A DNA stretch of 64,000 nt from Variovorax boronicumulans (GTDB taxonomy: Bacteria > Pseudomonadota > Gammaproteobacteria > Burkholderiales > Burkholderiaceae_C), in contig NZ_VEDO01000006.1 in NCBI RefSeq assembly GCF_007677875.1, positions 62,001 to 126,000 on the forward strand, in the 5' to 3' direction. The number at the start of each line of letters is the position of its first letter. Position 1 is the stretch's first letter. The notes under the pieces are model-generated. The model saw only the letters and a program-made list of their open reading frames with translations. It searched no databases and was not told the DNA's origin. The position numbers and the translations under genes are program-made. This document shows, in pieces, positions 35,256-44,244 of this stretch.

Positions 35256-35335
35256 GACAGAACCTGGTCAGGAAATATCTGGTTGCATTCTTACCGCTGT
35301 CGTTGTCGTCCCGGTGAACGCGCGCGACCCGCTGC

Positions 35336-36247
35336 TCAACGGGCCCAGGGCGCCCGCGCGAAGGCCTGTGCCAGGTAGTCGGTCAACGCCTGCACGCGCG
35401 CCGGCTTGGCGCGGCCCGGCGGCGTCACGATGTGCAGCGCGATCGGGTCGACCTGCCAGTGCGGCATGGCCTGCACGAGCCGTCCCGCGCGCAAGTCTTC
35501 CCAGGCCAGGAACTCGGGCTGCAGGGCCAGGCCCAGCCCGGCGCGCAGGGCCGGGGCCAGCGCCTCGGCGTTGTTCACGCGCAGGGCCGAGGGCACGACC
35601 TGGGCGAACTCGCCACCCTGCGCATGGCGAAAGCGCCAGGCCTCGCCCACGCGCGCATGCACGTAGCGCAGCGCGCGGTGGCCGGCCAGGTCGCGCGGAT
35701 GGTCCGGCTGGCCATGCTGCGCGAAGTAGGCCGGCGCGCCCACGAGCAGGATGCGCACGGCACACAGGCGCCGCGCCAGCAGGCTGGAATCGGGCAGGCT
35801 GGAGATGCGCAGCGCGAGGTCGAAGCCGTCGGCCACCACATCGGTCAGCGCGTCGCTGAAGTGCACGTCCAGCGTGACCTCGGGATGCTGGGCCATGAAG
35901 CCCGGCAGCACCGGCCCCAGGTGGGTGACGCCGAAGGACATGGGCGCGGCCACGCGGATGCTGCCGCGCAGGCTCTTGGACTGCTCGGTCACCTCGGCCT
36001 CCACGGCCTCGCCTTCCGCGAGGATGCGCGCCGCACGCTCCAGTGCCAACTCGCCGCTGGCCGTCAGCGACATCTTGCGCGAGGTGCGGTGGAACAGCAC
36101 CACACGCAGCCGCGCCTCCAGACGCGTGATGGCCTTGGACACGGTGGGCTGCGAGACCACCAGATCGGCCGCTGCCTTCGCAAACGAGCCGGTTTCGGCC
36201 ACCTTGGCGAAGATCGCCCAGGCTTCCAGGTCAGGCAGCTTGGACAT
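35336..36247 (-). CDS. LysR-type regulator divergent from the pirin operon
   Basis: A 303-residue LysR regulator of the CrgA-like subgroup: helix-turn-helix phrase FAKAAADLVVSQPTVSKAI (about 22-40) and the effector-domain phrase LRGSIRVAAPMSFGVTHLGP (about 93-112). It is transcribed away from the pirin gene. The 110-base intergenic region is AT-rich and contains TTGATCAA (36292-36299), a candidate operator core. It probably controls the pirin-to-MFS block in response to an electrophile or oxidant, which is inference from the gene set. Confidence 0.93.
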   Translation of the reverse strand: MSKLPDLEAWAIFAKVAETGSFAKAAADLVVSQPTVSKAITRLEARLRVVLFHRTSRKMSLTASGELALERAARILAEGEAVEAEVTEQSKSLRGSIRVAAPMSFGVTHLGPVLPGFMAQHPEVTLDVHFSDALTDVVADGFDLALRISSLPDSSLLARRLCAVRILLVGAPAYFAQHGQPDHPRDLAGHRALRYVHARVGEAWRFRHAQGGEFAQVVPSALRVNNAEALAPALRAGLGLALQPEFLAWEDLRAGRLVQAMPHWQVDPIALHIVTPPGRAKPARVQALTDYLAQAFARAPWAR

Positions 36248-36357
36248 GCAGCTTTCGGAATAGATCGTTTTCCATCTTTTCTATTCTCTTATTGATCAAG
36301 GATTTCTACAGTCTCTCCATCGCAACACGCAACGGCATCCGCCGCAGGAGAAACACC

Positions 36358-37059
36358 ATGATCGAACGCCGCCCCTTCGCTGAACTCGGTGGAGAAAACC
36401 ACGGCTGGCTGGACGCCAAGCACCACTTCTCGTTCGCCGGCTACCACGACCCGGCCCGCATGCACTGGGGTGCGCTGCGCGTATGGAACGACGACACCAT
36501 CGCGCCCAACACCGGCTTCCCGCCGCACGGCCATGCCGACATGGAAATCATCACCTACGTGCGGGAAGGCGCCATCACGCACGAAGACAACCTGGGCAAC
36601 AAGGGCCGCACCGAAGCCGGCGACGTGCAGGTCATGAGCGCGGGCAGCGGCATTCGCCACGCCGAGTACAACCGCGAGCCGGTCACCACGCGCATCTTCC
36701 AGATCTGGATCATGCCCAACGGCCGCGGCAAGCCGCCGGCCTGGGGCGCCAAGCCCTTCCCCAAGACCGACCGCGCCGGCCAGTTCGTGGCGCTGGCCAG
36801 CGGGCTGGAGGGCGACAGCGACGCGCTGCCGATCCGCACCGACGCCCGTGTCTCGGGCGCCACGCTCAAGTCCGGCCAGTCCACCACCTATGCACTGGGT
36901 GCCGGCCGCCGCGCCTACCTGGTGCCGGCCCAGGGCGCGGTCGACATCGACGGCGTGCGCATCGACACCCGCGACGGCGCAGCCATCAAGGACGTCGAGC
37001 GCTTCACGGTGACGGCACTGTCCGACGCCGAGGTCGTGCTCGTCGACTCCGCCGCCTGA
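36358..37059 (+). CDS. Pirin family protein
   Basis: A 233-residue bicupin of the pirin/YhhW type. The N-terminal cupin holds the metal-site phrases PPHGHADMEIITYVREG (His/His/Glu) and GSGIRHAEYN with the further His. YhhW-type pirins open the flavonol quercetin in vitro, and related ones act as redox sensors. It is the first gene after the divergent LysR regulator and has an AGGAG site. Together with the hydrolases downstream it suggests handling of aromatic or oxidised compounds. Confidence 0.93.
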   Translation: MIERRPFAELGGENHGWLDAKHHFSFAGYHDPARMHWGALRVWNDDTIAPNTGFPPHGHADMEIITYVREGAITHEDNLGNKGRTEAGDVQVMSAGSGIRHAEYNREPVTTRIFQIWIMPNGRGKPPAWGAKPFPKTDRAGQFVALASGLEGDSDALPIRTDARVSGATLKSGQSTTYALGAGRRAYLVPAQGAVDIDGVRIDTRDGAAIKDVERFTVTALSDAEVVLVDSAA

Positions 37060-37159
37060 GCACAAGCGTTCCAGGCACAGCACAAAGCATCTAGTCCATC
37101 CCGGGGCAAGCACCTATGGTGCGCCCCAGCCTTTCCCCCCACCACCAAGGAGTACCACC

Positions 37160-37813
37160 ATGGCCATCACCGCAACCCCCACCCCCGGCGCCAAGCTGCT
37201 CACGCCCCAGGACCACACGCTGGTCATGATCGACTTCCAGTCGCAGATGGCGTTCGCCACGCACTCGATCGACCCCGTGCAGCTGCGCTCCAATGCCGCG
37301 CTGGTGGCCAACGCCGCCGCAGGATTCAAGGCCTCCACCATCCTGACCACGGTGGCCGAGAAAAGCTTCTCGGGCCCGATGTTCGAAGAAGTGACGGCGC
37401 CGTTCCCGGGCCTGAAGATGCTGGACCGCACCTCCATGAACACCTGGGAGGATGCCGCCGTGATCGCCCGCATCAACGAGATCGGCAAGAGCCGCATCGT
37501 GCTGGCCGGTCTGTGGACCAGCGTGTGCATCGTCGGCCCGGCCCTGTCGGCGCTGGACCAGGGCTTCGAGGTCTACGTGATCGCCGACGCCTGTGGCGAC
37601 ATCTCCACCGAAGCCCACAACCGCGCCATGGACCGCATGGTGCAGGCCGGCGCCCGCCCGATCACCGCGTTGCAGTACCTGCTGGAAATGCAGCGCGACT
37701 GGGCCCGCACCGACACCTACGACATGACGACCGGCATCGCCAAGAAGTTCGGCGGCGGCTACGGCATCGGCATCACCTACGCCAAGACCATGTTCGGCGC
37801 CCACGAAGGCTAA
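37160..37813 (+). CDS. Isochorismatase-family hydrolase, YcaC-like
   Basis: A 217-residue cysteine hydrolase of the isochorismatase superfamily, closest in layout to YcaC. The catalytic triad is suggested by Asp25 (VMIDFQSQM), a Lys in the VAEKSF region (about 68) and the nucleophile Cys123 (GLWTSVCIVG). YcaC-type proteins have no settled substrate. It lies 100 bases after the pirin gene and 44 bases before the chloroperoxidase-type gene, all on one strand. Confidence 0.92.
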   Translation: MAITATPTPGAKLLTPQDHTLVMIDFQSQMAFATHSIDPVQLRSNAALVANAAAGFKASTILTTVAEKSFSGPMFEEVTAPFPGLKMLDRTSMNTWEDAAVIARINEIGKSRIVLAGLWTSVCIVGPALSALDQGFEVYVIADACGDISTEAHNRAMDRMVQAGARPITALQYLLEMQRDWARTDTYDMTTGIAKKFGGGYGIGITYAKTMFGAHEG

Positions 37814-37857
37814 CCGGCATTTCCGCGTCCACCCTCATCACCACCGGAGCACACACC

Positions 37858-38694
37858 ATGAGCACCATCGTCACCGCCGACGGCACCGCGATCTTCTACA
37901 AGGACTGGGGCCCCAAGGACGCCCAGCCCATCATGTTCCACCACGGCTGGCCGCTGTCCTCGGACGACTGGGACGCGCAGATGCTGTTCTTCGTGCAGCG
38001 CGGTTTCCGCGTCGTGGCGCACGACCGGCGCGGCCACGGCCGCTCGGCCCAGGTCAGCGAAGGCCACGACATGGACCACTACGCGGCCGACGCCTTCGCA
38101 GTGGCCGAGCACCTGGACCTGCGCAACGCCGTGCACGTGGGCCATTCCACCGGCGGTGGCGAGGTGGCGCGCTATGTGGCCAAGCACGGCCAGCCCGCGG
38201 GCCGCGTGGCCAAGGCGGTGCTGGTGTCGGCCGTGCCGCCGCTCATGCTCAAGACCGCAGCCAATCCCGAAGGCCTGCCGATGGAGGTCTTCGACGGCTT
38301 CCGCGCCGGCGTGGCAGGCAACCGCGCCCAGACCTTCCTGGACGTGCCGACCGGCCCGTTCTACGGCTTCAACCGGCCCGGCGCGACCGTGCACGAAGGC
38401 GTGATCCGCAACTGGTGGCGCCAGGGCATGATGGGCAGCGCCAAGGCCCACTACGACGGCATCAAGGCCTTCTCGGAAACTGACCAGACGGAAGACCTCA
38501 AGGCCATCACCGTGCCCACGCTGGTGCTGCACGGCGACGACGACCAGATCGTGCCGATCGCCGACTCCGCGCTCAAATCGGTCAAGCTGCTCAAAAACGG
38601 CTCGCTCAAGGTCTACCCGGGCTATTCGCACGGCATGCTGACGGTGAACGCCGACGTGCTGAACGCCGACATCCTGGCCTTCATCCAAGGCTGA
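37858..38694 (+). CDS. Alpha/beta hydrolase, cofactor-free chloroperoxidase type
   Basis: A 278-residue alpha/beta hydrolase of the bacterial non-haem haloperoxidase/esterase group. The nucleophile elbow is GHSTGGG (Ser at about 98), the oxyanion phrase is HHGWPLSSDDWD (about 28-39), the acid is in LHGDDDQIVP, and the catalytic His is in YSHGML. Such enzymes are mainly esterases or lactonases that also show perhydrolase activity. The start at 37858 follows a CCGGAG site. Often found next to YcaC-like and pirin genes, as here. Confidence 0.94.
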   Translation: MSTIVTADGTAIFYKDWGPKDAQPIMFHHGWPLSSDDWDAQMLFFVQRGFRVVAHDRRGHGRSAQVSEGHDMDHYAADAFAVAEHLDLRNAVHVGHSTGGGEVARYVAKHGQPAGRVAKAVLVSAVPPLMLKTAANPEGLPMEVFDGFRAGVAGNRAQTFLDVPTGPFYGFNRPGATVHEGVIRNWWRQGMMGSAKAHYDGIKAFSETDQTEDLKAITVPTLVLHGDDDQIVPIADSALKSVKLLKNGSLKVYPGYSHGMLTVNADVLNADILAFIQG

Positions 38695-38698
38695 CGCG

Positions 38699-40588
38699 AT
38701 GACTGCCGGCCAGGACTTCGCCGATGTGGTGCTGCGCGGTGGCCGCTTCACCACGCTCAACCGCGCCCAGCCCACGGCCACTGCCGTGGCCATCCGCGGC
38801 GGGCGCTTTACCGCCGTGGGCAGCGACGCCGAGGCCATGGCCCTGGCCGGCCCGGCCACGCGGGTCATCGACCTGCAGGGCCGCGCCGCCCTGCCCGGCC
38901 TGATCGACAACCACCTGCACATCATCCGCGGTGGCCTGAACTTCAACCTGGAACTGCGCTGGGACGGTGTGAAGAGCCTGGCCGACGCCATGGCCATGCT
39001 GAAGGCCCAGGTGGCGATCACGCCCGCACCGCAGTGGGTGCGCGTGGTGGGCGGCTTCACCGAGCACCAGTTCGCCGAGAAGCGCCTGCCGACGATTGCC
39101 GAACTCAACGCCGTGGCACCCGACACGCCTGTGTTCCTGCTGCACCTGTACGACCGCGCGCTGCTCAACGGCGCGGCGCTGCGTGCCGTCGGCTACACCC
39201 GCGACACGCCCGCCCCGCCCGGCGGCGAGATCGTGCGCGACGCGGCCGGCAACCCCACGGGCCTGCTGCTGGCCAAGCCCAACGCGAGCATCCTCTACGC
39301 CACGCTGGCCAAGGGGCCCAAGCTGCCCTACGACTACCAGCTCAACTCCACGCGCCACTTCATGCGCGAGCTGAACCGCCTGGGCGTGACGGGCGCGATC
39401 GACGCGGGCGGCGGCTTCCAGAACTACCCCGACGACTACCAGGTCATCCAGGAGCTGGCCGACCAGGACCAGCTGACCATCCGCCTGGCCTACAACCTGT
39501 TCACGCAAAAGCCCCAGCAGGAGAAGGCCGACTTCCTGAACTGGACCGCCACCTCGCAGTACAAGCAGGGCACTGACTACTTCCGCCACAACGGCGCAGG
39601 CGAGATGCTGGTGTTCTCGGCCGCCGACTTCGAGGATTTCCGCCAGCCGCGGCCCGACATGGGGCCCGAGATGGAGGGCGACCTGGAAGAGGTGGTGCGC
39701 ATCCTCGCGCAGAACCGCTGGCCCTGGCGCATGCACGCCACCTACGACGAGACCATCAGCCGTTCGCTCGACGTGTTCGAGAAGGTCAACCGCGAGGTGC
39801 CCCTGGCGGGCCTGAACTGGTTCTTCGACCACTGCGAGACCATCTCCGAGAAATCCATCGACCGCATCGCGGCGCTGGGCGGCGGCATCGCCGTGCAGCA
39901 CCGCATGGCCTACCAGGGCGAGTACTTCGTCGAACGCTACGGCGCCGGTGCCGCCGAGGCCACGCCGCCCGTCAAGCGCATGCTGGAGAAAGGCGCCAGG
40001 GTCTCGGCCGGCACCGACGCCACGCGCGTGGCCTCCTACAACCCCTGGGTGTCGCTGTCCTGGCTCGTCACGGGCAAGACCGTGGGCGGCCTGCAGATCA
40101 CCCCGCAGCGCAACTGCCTGGACCGCGAGACCGCGCTGCGCATGTGGACCGAGAACGTGACCTGGTTCAGCAACGAGGAAGGCAAGAAGGGCCGCATCGA
40201 GGTGGGCCAGTTCGCCGACCTGGTGGTGCCCGACCGCGATTTCTTCGCCTGCCCCGAGTCCGAGATCGCCGACACCACAGCGCTGCTCACCATGGTGGGC
40301 GGCAAGGTGGTCTACGCGGCCGGCGACTTCGCCGCCCGCGATGCCGGCGCGCCGCCGCCGGCCATGCCGGACTGGTCGCCCGTGCGCCGCTTCGGCGGGT
40401 ATGGCAACTGGGGCGAACAGGGCGCGCCGCTGCAGGCCACGCTGCGCCAGGCCGCCGCGGCCTGTGCCTGCGCCAACGACTGCCAGGTGCACGGCCACCA
40501 GCACGCCACGGCCTGGAGCAGCCAGCTGCCGATCAGCGACCTCAAGGGCTTCTGGGGCGCGCTGGGCTGCGCGTGCTGGGCGGTCTGA
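38699..40588 (+). CDS. YtcJ-type metal-dependent amidohydrolase with Cys/His-rich tail
   Basis: A 629-residue amidohydrolase. The first metal motif is DNHLHII (about 69-75; the family norm is DxHxH), followed later by the Asp-bearing SAGTDATR. This class hydrolyses amide, imidazolone or ester bonds; substrates are mostly unknown. It exceeds the usual 540-570 residues because of a C-terminal tail with Cys589, Cys591, Cys595, His598, His600, His602 and a final Cys624/Cys626 pair, which could bind a metal. The start is 4 bases after the previous stop, and its stop overlaps the DoxX start. Confidence 0.9.
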   Translation: MTAGQDFADVVLRGGRFTTLNRAQPTATAVAIRGGRFTAVGSDAEAMALAGPATRVIDLQGRAALPGLIDNHLHIIRGGLNFNLELRWDGVKSLADAMAMLKAQVAITPAPQWVRVVGGFTEHQFAEKRLPTIAELNAVAPDTPVFLLHLYDRALLNGAALRAVGYTRDTPAPPGGEIVRDAAGNPTGLLLAKPNASILYATLAKGPKLPYDYQLNSTRHFMRELNRLGVTGAIDAGGGFQNYPDDYQVIQELADQDQLTIRLAYNLFTQKPQQEKADFLNWTATSQYKQGTDYFRHNGAGEMLVFSAADFEDFRQPRPDMGPEMEGDLEEVVRILAQNRWPWRMHATYDETISRSLDVFEKVNREVPLAGLNWFFDHCETISEKSIDRIAALGGGIAVQHRMAYQGEYFVERYGAGAAEATPPVKRMLEKGARVSAGTDATRVASYNPWVSLSWLVTGKTVGGLQITPQRNCLDRETALRMWTENVTWFSNEEGKKGRIEVGQFADLVVPDRDFFACPESEIADTTALLTMVGGKVVYAAGDFAARDAGAPPPAMPDWSPVRRFGGYGNWGEQGAPLQATLRQAAAACACANDCQVHGHQHATAWSSQLPISDLKGFWGALGCACWAV

Positions 40589-40977
40589 TGCAAGTCGTCG
40601 CGTCGCCGTGGGTGCAGGGCCTGGCGCTGTTGCTGCTGTGCTCGGCCTACCTGCAGGGCGCGTTCGACAAGGCACGCGACTTTCCCGCCGCCGTGGCCGA
40701 AATGCGGCAGTTCGGCCTGGCGCCCGCAGCACCGCTGGCCGCGGCCACCATCGCGCTGGAGGCCGTGGCCTCCGTGATGGTGGTCGGCGGCTGGTACCGC
40801 TGGCTCGGCGCGCTGGCGCTGTGCGGTTTCACGCTGCTGGCCACCTTGCTCGCGGCGCCTTTCTGGTCCGTGCCGGCACCGCAACGCCGGCCCATGGCCA
40901 ACACCTTCTTCGAACACCTGGGGCTCGCAGGCGCTTTCCTGCTGGTCGCCATCCACGACCTGGGCACCACGCCATGA
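40588..40977 (+). CDS. DoxX-family membrane protein
   Basis: A 129-residue membrane protein with four hydrophobic segments and the DoxX-family features LCSAYLQGAFDKARDF, FGLAPAAPLAAATIALE and FFEHLGLAGAFLLVAI. DoxX proteins are quinone-linked or redox-associated membrane proteins of poorly defined function. The start at 40588 (MQVVASPWVQ) overlaps the amidohydrolase stop by one base and the stop overlaps the MFS start by four, so it is firmly within the operon. Confidence 0.88.
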   Translation: MQVVASPWVQGLALLLLCSAYLQGAFDKARDFPAAVAEMRQFGLAPAAPLAAATIALEAVASVMVVGGWYRWLGALALCGFTLLATLLAAPFWSVPAPQRRPMANTFFEHLGLAGAFLLVAIHDLGTTP

Positions 40978-42602
40978 GTACCGCACCCGCTTCTTCCGGC
41001 AGCTTCGCGCCGCTGCGCCAACCCATCTTCGCCGTGCTGTGGGCCGCCACGGTGCTGGGCAACATCGGCAGCTTCATGCGCGACGTGGCCAGCGCCTGGA
41101 TGGTCACCGAGCTGTCGGCCAGCCCCACGGCCGTGGCGCTGATCCAGACCGCGGCCACGCTGCCGATCTTCCTGCTGGCCATCCCCGCAGGCGTGCTGTC
41201 CGACATCCTGGACCGGCGCCGCTTCCTGATCGGCATCCAGGTGCTGCTGGCCATCGTCAGCGGCGCACTGCTGGTGCTGGCCCATACGCACACCCTGACC
41301 GTGGAATACCTCGTGGCCCTGACCTTCCTGGGCGGCGTGGGCGCGGCGCTGATGGGGCCGACCTGGCAGTCCATCGTGCCCGAACTCGTGCCGCGGCAGG
41401 ACCTCAAGAACGCCGTGGCGCTGAACTCGCTGGGCATCAACATCGCGCGCGCGCTCGGCCCGGCGGTCGGCGGCCTGCTGCTGGCCAGCTTCGGCGCGGC
41501 GGCGGCCTACGGCGCCGACGTGCTGAGCTACGTGTTCGTGATCGCCGCGCTGCTCTGGTGGAAGCGCCCGCCCGCGGTGGACAGCGCGCTGTCCGAGCAA
41601 TTCTTCGGCGCCTTCCGCGCCGGCATCCGCTACGCGCGGGCCAGCCGCGAGCTGCACGTGGTGCTGCTGCGCGCGGCCATGTTCTTCCTGTTCGCCAGTG
41701 CCGTCTGGGCGCTGCTGCCGCTGGTGGCGCGCCAGATGCTGCACGGCACGGCGGGCTTCTACGGCGTGATGCTGGGCGCCGTGGGTGCCGGCGCCATCGG
41801 CGGCGCGCTGCTGCTGCCGCGGCTGCGCCAGCGCCTGGACGCCGACGGCCTGGTGCTGCTGGCGGCGCTGCTGGCGGCCGGCGTGATGGCCGCGCTGTCG
41901 TTCGCGCCGCCCCAGTGGCTGGCCGTGCTGCTGATGCTGGTGCTGGGCGTGGGCTGGATCGTGGCGCTGACCACGCTCAACGGCGTGGCCCAGGCCGTGC
42001 TGCCCAACTGGGTGCGCGGCCGCGGCCTGGCCATCTACCTGATGGTGTTCAACGGCGCCATGGCCGCCGGCAGCCTGGCCTGGGGCCTGGTGGCGCAGCA
42101 GATCGGCGTGCCGCTCGCGCTGCTGGTCGGCGCAGTCGGCCTGGTGGCCATCGGCTTCGTGTTCCACCGCGTCAAGCTGCCCACGGGCGAGGCCGACCTG
42201 CAGCCGGCCAACCACTGGCCCGAGCCGATGCTGACGGCGCCCGTCGCGCACGACCGCGGCCCGGTCGTGGTGCAGGTGGAGTACCGCGTGCGGCGTGCCG
42301 ACCTGCCGGCCTTCCTGCAGGCCATGCAGGCCGTGGAGCGCGAACGCCGGCGCGACGGCGCCTACGCCTGGGGCGTGGCCGAGCACACCGGCGAGCCCGA
42401 GCGCGTGATCGAGTGGTTCATGGTGGAGTCCTGGGCCGAGCACCTGCGCCAGCACCACCGCGTGTCCAAGGCCGATGCCGACCTGCAGGCCCAGGCCCTG
42501 CGCTGGCACATCGGGCCGGACAAGCCCGTCGTCCACCACTTCCTGGCGCTGGACCCGCGCCAGCCGCAGGCCAACACCGCCGTGCCCGGCCACACGCATT
42601 GA
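40974..42602 (+). CDS. MFS transporter (MFS_3/enterobactin-exporter-like) with C-terminal ABM-like domain
   Basis: A 542-residue major facilitator. Residues about 15-405 hold the membrane segments, with the loop phrase PAGVLSDILDRRRFL. The C-terminal 120 residues (VVVQVEYRVRRADLPAFLQA to about 520) form a soluble antibiotic-biosynthesis-monooxygenase-like ferredoxin fold, as in some members of this subgroup. It is the last gene of the pirin operon and probably exports the compound or product that the upstream enzymes deal with. Whether the soluble domain senses or modifies the cargo is unknown. Confidence 0.92.
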   Translation: MSTAPASSGSFAPLRQPIFAVLWAATVLGNIGSFMRDVASAWMVTELSASPTAVALIQTAATLPIFLLAIPAGVLSDILDRRRFLIGIQVLLAIVSGALLVLAHTHTLTVEYLVALTFLGGVGAALMGPTWQSIVPELVPRQDLKNAVALNSLGINIARALGPAVGGLLLASFGAAAAYGADVLSYVFVIAALLWWKRPPAVDSALSEQFFGAFRAGIRYARASRELHVVLLRAAMFFLFASAVWALLPLVARQMLHGTAGFYGVMLGAVGAGAIGGALLLPRLRQRLDADGLVLLAALLAAGVMAALSFAPPQWLAVLLMLVLGVGWIVALTTLNGVAQAVLPNWVRGRGLAIYLMVFNGAMAAGSLAWGLVAQQIGVPLALLVGAVGLVAIGFVFHRVKLPTGEADLQPANHWPEPMLTAPVAHDRGPVVVQVEYRVRRADLPAFLQAMQAVERERRRDGAYAWGVAEHTGEPERVIEWFMVESWAEHLRQHHRVSKADADLQAQALRWHIGPDKPVVHHFLALDPRQPQANTAVPGHTH

Positions 42603-42651
42603 AGCGCCGAGGCGGGCCGCCCCCCTCGGGCGCGGCCGCCACAATCGGCGG

Positions 42652-43548
42652 GTGTCCGCCGACCTCCCCGCCCTCCCCGCCCCGACCGCCGACACCCTCG
42701 GCTGCACTGCCGCCCGCCTGCACGCCAGCCAGGACCTGCAGGCCGAAGGCATGCAGATCTACCGCCGTCGCTCGGCCGACCGGCAGATGGGGCAGGTGGC
42801 GACGGCCGCCAGCGGACGTGGTTACCTGGTCGGCATCTCGCTGGCGGCCGGCCATGCGCGCCGCGTGCTGCAACGGCATGGCGGCGACACCCACCATTTC
42901 GGCAGCAGCGCGGTCTACGTCCGCAGCTTCGCCGACGACTACCGCGCGGACATCTGCACGCCCTTCGACTTCGTGCTGCTGGAGCTGCCGCCCACGCTGT
43001 TCGACCGCGCGAGCAGCAGCCATTGCGGCCGGCGCGTGGCCGGCCTGCGCGCCAGCACCGCGGTGGACGATCCCGTGCTCGCCGGGCTGGGCCGGGCGCT
43101 GCTGCCGGCGCTGGCGCGGCCGCAGGAGGCCAGCCCCCTGTTCCTGGGCCAGATGGCCACGGTCATCGAAACCCACCTGATCGAACGCCACGGCGACGGC
43201 CTGGCCGACGCGCCGGCCATCGGCGGCCTGGCGCGGCGGCACGAGCGCCTGGCCAAGGAGATGCTGGCCAGCCGGCTCGACGGCAAGCTGTCGGTGGCCG
43301 AGATCGCGGCCGCCTGCGGCCTGTCGCGCAGCCACTTCGCGCGGGCCTTCCGCGCCAGCACCGGCCAGTCGCCCACGCAATGGCTGCAGGTGCAGCGCGT
43401 GGACGCGGCCTGCGCGCTGATGGCGCAGCCGGGCCGCACGCTGGCCGAGGTCGCCGCGGCCAGCGGCTTTGCCGACCAGAGCCACTTCGCCCGGGTGTTC
43501 CGGCAGATGAAGGGGATGGCGCCGAACCGCTGGCGCCAGTTGCGCTAG
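42652..43548 (+). CDS. AraC-family transcriptional regulator
   Basis: A 298-residue regulator. The C-terminal pair of helix-turn-helix motifs spans about 200-298 (LSVAEIAAACGLSRSHFARAF and LAEVAAASGFADQSHFARVF), ending with the usual FRQMKGMAPNRWRQ. The N-terminal 190 residues are a divergent sensor domain. Translation probably starts at the GTG at 42652. It lies 49 bases after the MFS gene on the same strand and may regulate the pirin block together with the LysR regulator at its other end. Confidence 0.92.
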   Translation: MSADLPALPAPTADTLGCTAARLHASQDLQAEGMQIYRRRSADRQMGQVATAASGRGYLVGISLAAGHARRVLQRHGGDTHHFGSSAVYVRSFADDYRADICTPFDFVLLELPPTLFDRASSSHCGRRVAGLRASTAVDDPVLAGLGRALLPALARPQEASPLFLGQMATVIETHLIERHGDGLADAPAIGGLARRHERLAKEMLASRLDGKLSVAEIAAACGLSRSHFARAFRASTGQSPTQWLQVQRVDAACALMAQPGRTLAEVAAASGFADQSHFARVFRQMKGMAPNRWRQLR

Positions 43549-43560
43549 GAGCTCTCCTAG
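43545..43560. repeat. 16-bp inverted repeat containing both stop codons of convergent genes
   Basis: CTAGGAG (43545-43551) and CTCCTAG (43554-43560) are exact reverse complements around a CT spacer. The TAG stop of the AraC gene and the TAG stop of the dedA-like gene are both inside it. With a 2-base loop it cannot form a normal hairpin, so it is either a coincidence of mirrored ends or a protein site. Confidence 0.6.
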
Positions 43561-44201
43561 GCGGCGCCCATGCCCGGGGCCTCGTCCTCGCCCAACGTGG
43601 CACCGTGCCGGTGCCACCAGCGCCAGGCCAGAAAGCCCGCCACGCCCAGCGCGGCCAGGGCGGCGAGCGCCATGCCGGCCGCGGCCAGGCCATCCAGCAG
43701 CGTGCCGAGCTGGCGGCTGAAGACCGCGCCCAGCGCGAGGTACAGCGCCGACCAGAGCGCGCTGGCCAGCGTGTCGTTGACGAGGAAGCGGCGTGGCGAC
43801 ATGCCCGCCGCACCGGCCATGGGCGCGGCGACGACCGACACGCCCGGCACGAACTTGGCGGCCAGCAGCGCGCCGCCGCCATGGCGGGCCATCAGCGAGG
43901 CACCGCCGACCACGCAGGAATCGGGCGACAGCGAGAAGCGGCACAGCAGGCCCATGATGCGCTGGCCATAGCGCCGGCCCGCCACATACCAGAGCCCGTC
44001 GCCCAGCACATTGGCCAGCGTGGCCACGGCCAGCGCCGGCAGCCACAGCGCCAGCAGGCCGCCCGGCGCGCCCACGGCCACGCCGCCGGCCACCACCAGC
44101 AGCGGCGCCGCCGGCAGCGGCACCCCGGCCCGCGCCGCCAGCGTGACGGCGAAGACGAGCGACAGCCCGTACTCGACCATCAGTGACGACAAGGCTTGCA
44201 T
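43557..44201 (-). CDS. DedA/SNARE-associated-type membrane protein
   Basis: A 214-residue DedA-family membrane protein with about five hydrophobic segments. Family phrases are FAVTLAARAGVPLPAAPLL, GDGLWYVAGRRYG and the conserved KFVPGVSVVAAPMAGAAGM loop (about 117-135). DedA proteins act as lipid flippases or scramblases, or affect proton-motive-force homeostasis. It is convergent with the AraC gene and stands alone. The region between its start and putA (44202-44579) holds a possible small ORF and the putA control region. Confidence 0.92.
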   Translation of the reverse strand: MQALSSLMVEYGLSLVFAVTLAARAGVPLPAAPLLVVAGGVAVGAPGGLLALWLPALAVATLANVLGDGLWYVAGRRYGQRIMGLLCRFSLSPDSCVVGGASLMARHGGGALLAAKFVPGVSVVAAPMAGAAGMSPRRFLVNDTLASALWSALYLALGAVFSRQLGTLLDGLAAAGMALAALAALGVAGFLAWRWWHRHGATLGEDEAPGMGAA

Positions 44202-44244
44202 GGCGGGAACTCCGTGGGCTGAAGAGAAAAGAAGGGAAACGGCC

